A DNA stretch of 8,599 nucleotides from the NCBI GenBank assembly GCA_022708385.1, contig JAKIYU010000104.1, positions 1 through 8,599 of the forward strand, given 5' to 3'. Shown here one piece after another: positions 1-5,693 of the stretch. Within the stretch, counting starts at the first letter, position 1. Each line of letters starts with the position of its first letter. A program made the translations under genes and the position numbers. Origin of the DNA: Bacteroidota bacterium (GTDB lineage Bacteria; Bacteroidota; Bacteroidia; Bacteroidales; PXBB01). The notes under the pieces are model-generated. The model worked only from the letters and a program-made list of their open reading frames with translations, was not told the DNA's origin and ran no database searches.

Positions 1-189
1 TGTAATGCCTGTGAACCGGGATTTTAAATTTTCAATTACGCCCCAACTATTGTCGGTACTGCAATCATCAACAAATACAACTTCAAAACTAAGGGCAGCT
101 GCCGAAAAAAAACTATGCAACTGCTTGTAAAGTTCTTCAAGGGTATCCTGACTGTTATATACTGGAACGACAACTGAATATGTTATCAT
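1..189 (-). CDS. Glycosyltransferase family 2, N-terminal 63 residues (partial, cut by window edge)
   Basis: The visible residues begin MITYSVVVPVYNSQDTL and continue to a stretch reading FEVVFVDDCSTDNSW. This is the nucleotide-sugar-binding start of a GT-A fold family 2 glycosyltransferase: the first beta strand with VVPVYN, then the VDDxSxD motif whose aspartates contact the nucleotide-sugar. Members transfer sugars from activated donors to polyprenyl phosphate, lipid or polysaccharide acceptors at the inner face of the cytoplasmic membrane. The acceptor and the C-terminal half are not visible, so a DPM/GtrB-like polyprenyl-phosphate enzyme cannot be told from a polysaccharide enzyme. The ATG (187-189) shares its A with the TGA stop of the upstream membrane-protein gene (TGATG), so the two are probably translationally coupled. 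Confidence 0.85.
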   Translation of the reverse strand, partial: MITYSVVVPVYNSQDTLEELYKQLHSFFSAAALSFEVVFVDDCSTDNSWGVIENLKSRFTGIT

Positions 190-836
190 CAGGCAGGGTT
201 TTTAGGCATTTTGAGAGAGAAAAATGCCACAGCCAAAACTATGTGAGCAGCCAAATTGACCAAAGCACCCAGCCCGCACAATATCATGGTTGATGCCCCT
301 ATGATATAAAGAATGCCGGCTGTTTTAAAAGCATTGTCGCCAAAATACGCGGCTGTTTTATCCAGGCTAAGTTTCCACAGATATGCACAAGTAATTGTGA
401 CCATAAGGAAAAATACAACAATGGCAATAATTGTGGTAAAGGCACTTTCTTTTGCCGATTGTATCATATAATACAGGTAGTCTTCATCGAAATGATTGTA
501 ATTTAACTCTTTAAAATAATCGAGAAAAGCGATAATTATAAACGCTACTATGGCAATGCCAAGAACAAAACCAATAATATAGGAAATGCCAATATTTACA
601 AAGATGCTTCTTTTACCCGAAAAAACTGATATTTTGTGAAAAGCAATAAGAAAAAGCACAATACTGGCAAGGGAAAGTAAAAAACCTATGTAAGGAATAA
701 TGCTTCCAGCAGCAAAAAGAGCAGCCAAGCCCCCCAAGGTTTTTATATCTGACAAGTCGGAAAGCAGCATAGGCCTTTTTTCGGGCTCATCGCCCCTGTT
801 AAAAGTAGCATCGGGAGTTTGCAGTGTGTTTTCCAT
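189..836 (-). CDS. DUF996-like integral membrane protein, 215 residues
   Basis: About 30 polar N-terminal residues are followed by a strongly hydrophobic protein. Membrane segments lie at roughly 34-67 (long enough for a hairpin of two helices around IPYIGF), 79-105, 133-155 and 169-208 (again long enough for two). The first block (GGLAALFAAGSIIPYIGFLL, then LIAFHKIS) and the last block ending AVAFFSLK resemble the DUF996 family of uncharacterised bacterial and archaeal membrane proteins. That assignment is by eye. An acidic, tyrosine-rich loop (about 107-125) separates helices two and three. There are no catalytic-looking motifs. It sits directly upstream of a glycosyltransferase with a one-base overlap, so a role in the same envelope process is plausible but not shown. 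A consensus Bacteroidota promoter lies just upstream. Confidence 0.75.
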   Translation of the reverse strand: MENTLQTPDATFNRGDEPEKRPMLLSDLSDIKTLGGLAALFAAGSIIPYIGFLLSLASIVLFLIAFHKISVFSGKRSIFVNIGISYIIGFVLGIAIVAFIIIAFLDYFKELNYNHFDEDYLYYMIQSAKESAFTTIIAIVVFFLMVTITCAYLWKLSLDKTAAYFGDNAFKTAGILYIIGASTMILCGLGALVNLAAHIVLAVAFFSLKMPKNPA

Positions 837-858
837 ATAAGTGGTTTTTGGGCTTTTA

Positions 859-889
859 CAAAAGTAAATAAATCATAGTATTACACAAA
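859..889 (-). promoter_or_regulatory. Consensus Bacteroidota promoter for the DUF996-like gene and glycosyltransferase
   Basis: On the minus strand a -33 box TTTG (889-886) is followed after exactly 19 bases by TACTTTTG (866-859), which matches the TAnnTTTG -7 element of the primary sigma factor described in Bacteroides. The expected transcription start is near 853-855, about 17-20 bases before the ATG at 836. The -33 box overlaps the last codons of asd (stop at 881-883). The downstream pair can therefore be transcribed independently of asd even though all three genes share a strand and the gap is only 44 bases. Confidence 0.65.
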
Positions 890-1870
890 TTGTTTTTCGA
901 CCAGCAATTGCGCTATCTGAACGGCGTTTGTAGCAGCTCCTTTACGCAGGTTGTCGGCCACAATCCACATATTTACTGCTTTTTTGTTGTACAGGCTTTG
1001 CCGTATCCTGCCTACGAAAACATCGTTTTTACCTTCAGCGTGTAAGGGCATAGGATAAATATTTTCGGCAGGTTTATCTTGTACTACGATACCCTTTTCA
1101 TTTTGCAAAGAATTGCGAACCATATCGGCGTTTACTTCCACATCAAACTCGGCATATACCGATTCGGAATGTCCCCCTGTAACCGGTACCCGCACTACAG
1201 TGGCTTCTACTTCAATGCTTTTGTCCTGAAGTATTTTGTGTGTTTCGTGCACCAGTTTCATCTCTTCGGTAGTATAGCCATTTTCGGTAAAATCTCCGCC
1301 ATGAGGCAAACAGTTAAGGTCGATAGGGTAAGGGTAAACCATGTCGGTTGCTTGTTTATTCCTTTCATCGAACAGTTGTTTTACAGCCTTTACGCCTGTA
1401 CCGGTTACCGATTGATAGGTCGAAATAACGATTCTTTTCAGCCCGAACAACTTCTTTAACGGTGACAATACGGCTACCAGTTGTATGGTTGAACAATTGG
1501 GATTGGCAATAATATGGTGATGTTTTTCGAGAATAGAACCGTTAACTTCAGGAACTATCAGGGGGATATTGTCGTACATTCGCCAGCACGATGAGTTGTC
1601 AATAACATAAGTGCCTTTTTCGGCAAACAATGGAGCGTATTTTTTTGAAGCATTGCTGCCTGCCGAAAAAATGGCAATTTGGGGCGCTGCTTTTAGGGCT
1701 TCTTCAACTGAAAGTACAGGGTAATTTTGTTTGCAAAAAGTTAAGGATTTGCCAACCGATTTCTCTGAGGCAACAGGAAGTAATTCACTTACAGGGAACT
1801 TAAATTCTTCAAGCACTTTAAGCATTACACTTCCCACTAAGCCGGTGGCACCTACAACAGCTACTTTCAT
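881..1870 (-). CDS. asd: Aspartate-semialdehyde dehydrogenase
   Basis: Catalyses the NADPH-dependent reduction of aspartyl-4-phosphate to aspartate-semialdehyde, the branch point toward lysine/diaminopimelate (cell wall), threonine and methionine; cytoplasmic. The 329 residues are normal for the bacterial family. The N-terminal Rossmann motif GATGLVG is at residues 7-13. The phosphate-binding region NSSCWRM (92-98) contains Arg97. The catalytic cysteine is Cys126 in NPNCST. Gln153 lies in the conserved TYQSVTG. The C-terminal active-site segment RVPVTGGHSESV (227-238) carries the substrate arginine Arg227 and catalytic His234, followed by Glu241. All key residues are present. The start has the glycine-rich motif at the usual distance from Met1. 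It is transcribed away from the lamin-tail gene, with an 83-base divergent region between them. Confidence 0.97.
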   Translation of the reverse strand: MKVAVVGATGLVGSVMLKVLEEFKFPVSELLPVASEKSVGKSLTFCKQNYPVLSVEEALKAAPQIAIFSAGSNASKKYAPLFAEKGTYVIDNSSCWRMYDNIPLIVPEVNGSILEKHHHIIANPNCSTIQLVAVLSPLKKLFGLKRIVISTYQSVTGTGVKAVKQLFDERNKQATDMVYPYPIDLNCLPHGGDFTENGYTTEEMKLVHETHKILQDKSIEVEATVVRVPVTGGHSESVYAEFDVEVNADMVRNSLQNEKGIVVQDKPAENIYPMPLHAEGKNDVFVGRIRQSLYNKKAVNMWIVADNLRKGAATNAVQIAQLLVEKQFV

Positions 1871-1917
1871 ATCTTATTTTACAATTATTTTTTTACAATT
1901 TATCAACTTCACAAAAA

Positions 1918-1925
1918 CAAAAATA
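1918..1925 (-). promoter_or_regulatory. Probable -7 element of the asd promoter
   Basis: The minus strand reads TATTTTTG, an exact TAnnTTTG match, about 48 bases before the asd ATG. A TTG is present upstream (1950-1948), but the spacer is 22 bases rather than 19, so the -33 half is weak. The expected start of transcription is near 1912, giving a leader of about 40 AT-rich bases. Confidence 0.45.
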
Positions 1926-1926
1926 G

Positions 1927-1934
1927 TATTTTTA
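1927..1934 (+). promoter_or_regulatory. Possible -7 element for the lamin-tail/pssA/purS operon
   Basis: TATTTTTA is one base from TAnnTTTG and sits 20 bases before the ATG at 1954. No -33 TTTG is found at the expected distance. It lies back to back with the asd -7 element, so the two promoters, if real, would overlap and could compete. Confidence 0.3.
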
Positions 1935-1953
1935 CAATCAATAAATTCAATAT

Positions 1954-4560
1954 ATGAGAAAAATTTTCCTCTTTCTTTTTCTAATGCCGCTTGTTGCTAT
2001 AGCCCAGTTTAGTGATGATTTCAGCGATGGTGATTTTACACAAAATCCTACGTGGGCAGGTAATGATACTTCTTTTCAAATTACAGCCAATCAACTGCAA
2101 AGCAATGGCCCGAATGTAGCCAACAGTAAGATTTATCTTTCTACCCCCAGCAGTATTATCAATCAAACCGAATGGTCGTTTTTGGTTGACCTGAAATTTC
2201 CCCCGACCAGTACCACGTTTGTACGTGTTTACCTGTGTTCCGACAACAGCGACCTGAAAGCATCCCTTAATGGTTACTATATACATATTGGCAATACAAA
2301 TGAGGATTATGTTAAGTTTTATAAACAGACCGGTACGACCACTACCGAATTATTTACTGGCCCCACTTCTCTTGGAACCGGCAATATTAAAGTAAGAATT
2401 AAAGTAACGCGCGATAATACAGGAAATTGGGCAATATATGCCGATAATACCGGTGGTTACAATTACACCCTGCAAGGCAATGTTACCGATAATTCTTTTA
2501 CTTCGACATCCTATTTCGGCGTTTATTGCGAGTACAGTACCGCTTCGCGATACAACCTCTACTATTTCGATGACTTCTATGCGGGTCCCATCGTACTGGA
2601 CACAATACCACCGCAACTTGAGAGTGTATTTGTAGTAAATGCCAACAGGCTTGAACTTAACTTTTCCGAAGCCGTTAGCCAGTTGTCGGCCGAAAACACC
2701 CTGAATTATAATGTCAGCCCCGGCATGGGAGCACCCATAGCTGCTCAGCGAGTACTTACCGACCTGAAAAAAGTTACCCTCGATTTTGCATCTTCATTTA
2801 TTCTGGGTACAAATTATCAGCTTACAGTTTATAACATTGAAGACCTGTCGCAAAACCTGCTTACCAGCCAGACAAGCAGCTTTATGTATTATGTGCCCAA
2901 TACCTATGATGTGGTTTTCAACGAACTTATGGTTGACCCCAGCCCGGTTGTCGGGTTGCCCGACTACGAATACATTGAACTGTATAACCGCACCAATGCA
3001 GCTATTAATCTGCAAGGGTGGAAACTGAAATACGCCACAACAGAAAAGATTTTACCCGCGGCTATCATTCTGCCCGACAGTTTTTTAGTTATTACTTCCC
3101 CATCAGGTTTGTCCTATTTTAGCTCTTTTGGCAATGTCATTTCTGTTTCCGGGCTTTCAACTACTGCACTTGTAAACACAGGCACCACTTTGGTTCTTAG
3201 CGACATCAACGCTAAGGTCATTCATGCTGTCAGTTACACCGATGCCTGGTACCAGGACAACAATAAAAAGGATGGCGGATGGTCGCTTGAACAAATCGAC
3301 CCGAATAATCCCTGCGCTGGCATAAACAATTGGAAAGCAAGTAAAGATGCATCGGGTGGTACACTAGGCCGAAAAAATTCAATTTTTGGAGTGAATACCG
3401 ATAACATAAGCCCTGATGTTATTCGTGTGGGAATTATTGACTCAGTTACCATAGAGGTCTTTTTTAGTGAAAATATGTTGGGTACAACCCTTTTAAATAC
3501 CTCTAATTATGCCATAGATAATAATATCGGGCAACCTGTTCAGGTCATTTCTAACTCTCCTTTGCATGCTTCAGTTGTGTTGAAATTAAATGCGACTGTA
3601 TTGCCCTTTATTAAATATAAAATTACCGTATCAGATCAAATCACTGATTGTGTGGGCAATATTATATCGGATAACAATTTCGCTTATTTTGGTATTCCCG
3701 AAACTGTTGCGCCCAATGATTTAATAATTAATGAAGTGCTCTTTAATCCTCCTACCGGAGGTGTCGATTTTGTCGAAATTTACAACCGTTCTTCAAAAAT
3801 AATCGATCTTAAGAATATCAGGCTATGCACCAAAGACACCATGAACAATACTTTAAATTCTCTGAAAGTAATCAGTGAAGGCAGTTATCTGATTTTTCCG
3901 AACGATTATAAAGCACTGACTACCAGCAAGAAAGGGGTTCTTGATTTTTACAACAGCCCCAATTCCAAAGGCTTTGTTGAGATGGCTTCTATACCTTCAT
4001 ATTACAACACAAATGGTATTGTGGTCTTGGCCACAATGGGTATGGAAGAAATTGATATTTTTGTATATACCGAGGATATGCATTATCCCTTGCTTACAGA
4101 TGTAAAGGGCGTATCTTTGGAAAGGATTCATTTCGACCGGCCTACCAGTGACCCTACAAACTGGCATTCGGCAGCAGCTTCCGTGGGTTATGCTACCCCC
4201 GCTTATAAAAACTCTCAGTTCGGCGTGGTTGTTCAGGGAGAAGACCCCGTAACCCTTTCACCAGATATTTTCTCGCCCGATAACGATGGCTATAATGATG
4301 TGCTAAATATAGCCTATAAATTCAGTGAACCAGGTTATGCCGCTAACATTATGATATATGATGCCCGGGGGAGGCAGGTTATTTACCTTGTGAAAAATGA
4401 ACTTCTGGGCACCGAAGGCGTTTTTTCGTGGGATGGCATAACAGAAGATAATCTTAAAGCCAATGTGGGCATTTACATTGTTTATTTCGAAATTTTTGAT
4501 GTAAAAGGCAATGTAAAGAAATACAAAAAAACAACTGTGTTGGGCGGCAAACTCAAATAA
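1954..4560 (+). CDS. Secreted lamin-tail-domain protein with two Ig-like/LTD modules and a T9SS-type C-terminal domain
   Basis: An 868-residue cell-surface or secreted protein. A signal peptide runs to the cleavage site Ala15-Ile-Ala17|Gln18. Residues about 20-212 form a beta-rich region resembling a jelly-roll carbohydrate-binding-like domain. Then comes an Ig-like domain (217-315, starting DTIPPQLESVFV) and a lamin tail domain (319-476, NELMVDPSP then YIELYN). The same pair repeats: Ig-like about 482-588 and lamin tail 590-755 (INEVLFNPP then FVEIYN). The last 100 residues (768-868), starting SPDIFSPDNDGYNDVL and ending in a basic tail, look like the FlgD/CHU_C-like Ig domain that ends many T9SS substrates. 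No catalytic motif is visible, so an adhesive or structural role is likelier than an enzyme. pssA starts 12 bases after its stop, suggesting cotranscription. The start is fixed by the signal peptide. Confidence 0.9.
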   Translation: MRKIFLFLFLMPLVAIAQFSDDFSDGDFTQNPTWAGNDTSFQITANQLQSNGPNVANSKIYLSTPSSIINQTEWSFLVDLKFPPTSTTFVRVYLCSDNSDLKASLNGYYIHIGNTNEDYVKFYKQTGTTTTELFTGPTSLGTGNIKVRIKVTRDNTGNWAIYADNTGGYNYTLQGNVTDNSFTSTSYFGVYCEYSTASRYNLYYFDDFYAGPIVLDTIPPQLESVFVVNANRLELNFSEAVSQLSAENTLNYNVSPGMGAPIAAQRVLTDLKKVTLDFASSFILGTNYQLTVYNIEDLSQNLLTSQTSSFMYYVPNTYDVVFNELMVDPSPVVGLPDYEYIELYNRTNAAINLQGWKLKYATTEKILPAAIILPDSFLVITSPSGLSYFSSFGNVISVSGLSTTALVNTGTTLVLSDINAKVIHAVSYTDAWYQDNNKKDGGWSLEQIDPNNPCAGINNWKASKDASGGTLGRKNSIFGVNTDNISPDVIRVGIIDSVTIEVFFSENMLGTTLLNTSNYAIDNNIGQPVQVISNSPLHASVVLKLNATVLPFIKYKITVSDQITDCVGNIISDNNFAYFGIPETVAPNDLIINEVLFNPPTGGVDFVEIYNRSSKIIDLKNIRLCTKDTMNNTLNSLKVISEGSYLIFPNDYKALTTSKKGVLDFYNSPNSKGFVEMASIPSYYNTNGIVVLATMGMEEIDIFVYTEDMHYPLLTDVKGVSLERIHFDRPTSDPTNWHSAAASVGYATPAYKNSQFGVVVQGEDPVTLSPDIFSPDNDGYNDVLNIAYKFSEPGYAANIMIYDARGRQVIYLVKNELLGTEGVFSWDGITEDNLKANVGIYIVYFEIFDVKGNVKKYKKTTVLGGKLK

Positions 4561-4572
4561 CCTATAAAATAT

Positions 4573-5319
4573 ATGATACCCTACAAAAAAGCCATACCTC
4601 ATATTATTACGTTATTAAATCTTTTGTGCGGTAGTTTATCCGTTGTTTCAGCCCTAAAAGGCAATGCCGAAGCTGCCGGTATTTTTATTTTGTTTGCGTC
4701 GGTATTCGACTTTTTCGATGGTTTTGCGGCGCGTCTGCTACATTGTAAGTCGGAATTCGGCAAACAACTCGACTCCCTGTCCGATGTTGTTTCTTTTGGC
4801 CTGGCACCTGCTGTTATCATGTTTCAGCTTATGAGCTTTTCGGATAACATACCGTATGTACAGGTTTATAATGTCAACCCGCTGATTTATGTGGCTTTTC
4901 TGATTGTGCTTTTCTCGGCTCTTAGGTTAGCCAGATTCAATATCGACGAAAGACAAACCGACAGTTTTATAGGCCTCCCCACACCGGCCAATGCCCTTTT
5001 TATAGCATCACTACCCCTCATATTGTGGGTGTACAGCGCTTCAAATACCGAAGTAGCTATCTGGTCGCGGCAGATTATTAGCAATTATTATGTTCTTGCT
5101 GCTCTTACATTTGTTTTGTCTTATCTGCTTATTTCCGAATTGCCCCTGATGTCGCTGAAGTTCAAAACATACGCCCTGAAGGAAAACTACGGCAGGTATT
5201 TGTTTTTACTTATATCAGCCGTGTTATTTATTATTTTTCATATCGTTGCATTGCCTTTTATCATCATTATTTACATATTTTTGTCAATAATTATTAATTT
5301 AACCCCTTTAAAAAAATAA
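4573..5319 (+). CDS. pssA: CDP-diacylglycerol-serine O-phosphatidyltransferase (phosphatidylserine synthase)
   Basis: Condenses CDP-diacylglycerol with L-serine to give phosphatidylserine, the precursor of phosphatidylethanolamine; integral to the cytoplasmic membrane. The CDP-alcohol phosphotransferase signature D-G-x2-A-R-x8-G-x3-D-x3-D is complete: Asp49-Gly50, Ala53-Arg54, Gly63, Asp67 and Asp71. A preceding Asp46 is also present. The motifs ALRLARFN (116-123) and FIGLPTPANA (132-141) point to the PssA branch rather than to phosphatidylglycerophosphate synthase. Several membrane helices follow, the last two at about 170-190 and 209-240. The length of 248 is normal. It lies 12 bases after the lamin-tail gene and 7 bases before purS. 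A phosphatidylserine decarboxylase gene, the next step, is not in the window. Confidence 0.94.
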   Translation: MIPYKKAIPHIITLLNLLCGSLSVVSALKGNAEAAGIFILFASVFDFFDGFAARLLHCKSEFGKQLDSLSDVVSFGLAPAVIMFQLMSFSDNIPYVQVYNVNPLIYVAFLIVLFSALRLARFNIDERQTDSFIGLPTPANALFIASLPLILWVYSASNTEVAIWSRQIISNYYVLAALTFVLSYLLISELPLMSLKFKTYALKENYGRYLFLLISAVLFIIFHIVALPFIIIIYIFLSIIINLTPLKK

Positions 5320-5326
5320 TGTTTTT

Positions 5327-5581
5327 ATGAAATATATAGCCGAAATAGATGTTATGCCGCTTAAAGCATTGCTCGACCCACAGGGAAAAGCTGTAAGTAA
5401 CAGTATGAAAAATATTGGATTGCCGGAAATTGCTAATGTGAGAATTGGCAAACATATTACACTCGAATTGGATGCCGAAACTGATGAACTGGCACGGAAA
5501 AAGGTGCAGGAAGCCTGCGAAAAGCTCCTGGCAAATCAGATTATGGAAAGTTTTTCTTTTTCGATAAAAAAAACCGAATAA
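5327..5581 (+). CDS. purS: Phosphoribosylformylglycinamidine synthase subunit PurS
   Basis: The small subunit of the three-part FGAM synthase (PurS, PurQ, PurL) in purine biosynthesis. PurS dimers bridge the glutaminase PurQ and the synthetase PurL and help channel ammonia. The 84 residues match the family size and pattern: an opening beta strand (KYIAEIDVMPLKALLDPQGK), the helix with KAVSNSMKNIGLPEI, a second strand VRIGKHITLEL, then a helix containing ARKKVQEACEKLLAN and a final strand SFSFSIKK. It starts 7 bases after the pssA stop, with no Shine-Dalgarno sequence, as is common in this phylum. Neither purL nor purQ is next to it, which is unusual for this gene. The family assignment is by eye but consistent over the full length. 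Confidence 0.9.
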   Translation: MKYIAEIDVMPLKALLDPQGKAVSNSMKNIGLPEIANVRIGKHITLELDAETDELARKKVQEACEKLLANQIMESFSFSIKKTE

Positions 5582-5587
5582 AAATAT

Positions 5588-5595
5588 TAATTTTG
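5588..5595 (+). promoter_or_regulatory. Possible -7 promoter element before the corA leader
   Basis: TAATTTTG is an exact TAnnTTTG match seven bases after the purS stop. No TTTG is present at the expected -33 position. If used, transcription would begin near 5601-5603, about 90 bases before the corA start and just ahead of the short leader frame at 5611. Confidence 0.4.
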
Positions 5596-5610
5596 CAAAA
5601 AAAACTCGAA

Positions 5611-5637
5611 ATGGACGACTATTATCAACGTAACTAA
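5611..5637 (+). CDS. Possible 8-residue leader peptide (MDDYYQRN) upstream of corA
   Basis: An ATG-initiated frame of eight codons ending in TAA lies in the purS-corA gap, preceded by an A-rich stretch. Its stop is five bases before the 5' arm of a strong hairpin. The peptide begins with two aspartates. By chance alone such a frame is not rare, and there is no Shine-Dalgarno sequence in front of it. What makes it worth listing is its position, between a -7-like element and a hairpin that ends just before the corA ribosome binding site. Translation is not demonstrated. Confidence 0.25.
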   Translation: MDDYYQRN

Positions 5638-5642
5638 CCCGC

Positions 5643-5685
5643 GGATAGAGGCTATCATTATAACCTCTGTTCAGAAATTAGGAGG
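5643..5685 (+). promoter_or_regulatory. corA 5' leader with two mutually exclusive helices
   Basis: Bases 5643-5651 pair with 5664-5672 in nine consecutive pairs, two of them G-U. After one C-A mismatch, three more pairs (5653-5655 with 5660-5662) close a four-base loop CATT. The same 3' arm segment CCTCT (5664-5668) can instead pair with GGAGG (5681-5685) inside the corA Shine-Dalgarno sequence, four Watson-Crick pairs plus one wobble across a 12-base loop. The first fold leaves the ribosome binding site open and the second hides it. No T-run follows, so it is not an intrinsic terminator. It does not look like a known Mg2+ riboswitch to me. Confidence 0.45.
5680..5685 (+). promoter_or_regulatory. 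Perfect Shine-Dalgarno sequence of corA
   Basis: AGGAGG lies eight bases before the GTG at 5694, the ideal spacing. It decides the corA start, because the next in-frame ATG is at residue 23, inside the conserved N-terminal region. Such a strong site stands out here: no other start in the window has one, in keeping with the weak use of Shine-Dalgarno sequences in Bacteroidota. Confidence 0.8.
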
Positions 5686-5693
5686 AATATATA

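Larger units (their letters stand above)
1877..1938. repeat. Three copies of TTTTACAAT in the divergent promoter region
   Basis: The nine bases TTTTACAAT occur at 1877-1885, 1891-1899 and 1930-1938. The first two extend to TTTTACAATT. Spacings between copies are 14 and 39 bases. They lie between asd and the lamin-tail gene. The third copy overlaps the plus-strand -7-like element. In such AT-rich DNA the recurrence may be chance; a regulator binding site is the alternative. Confidence 0.4.

Noticed and set aside
1079..1459. A 126-codon plus-strand frame inside asd
   Set aside because: It is antisense to the conserved catalytic part of asd. The length is explained by the codon constraint of the real gene.
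5643..5672. Reading the purS-corA hairpin as a rho-independent terminator for the pssA-purS operon
   Set aside because: There is no T-run after the stem; the bases that follow are AGAAATTAGGAGG. A leader structure for corA fits better.
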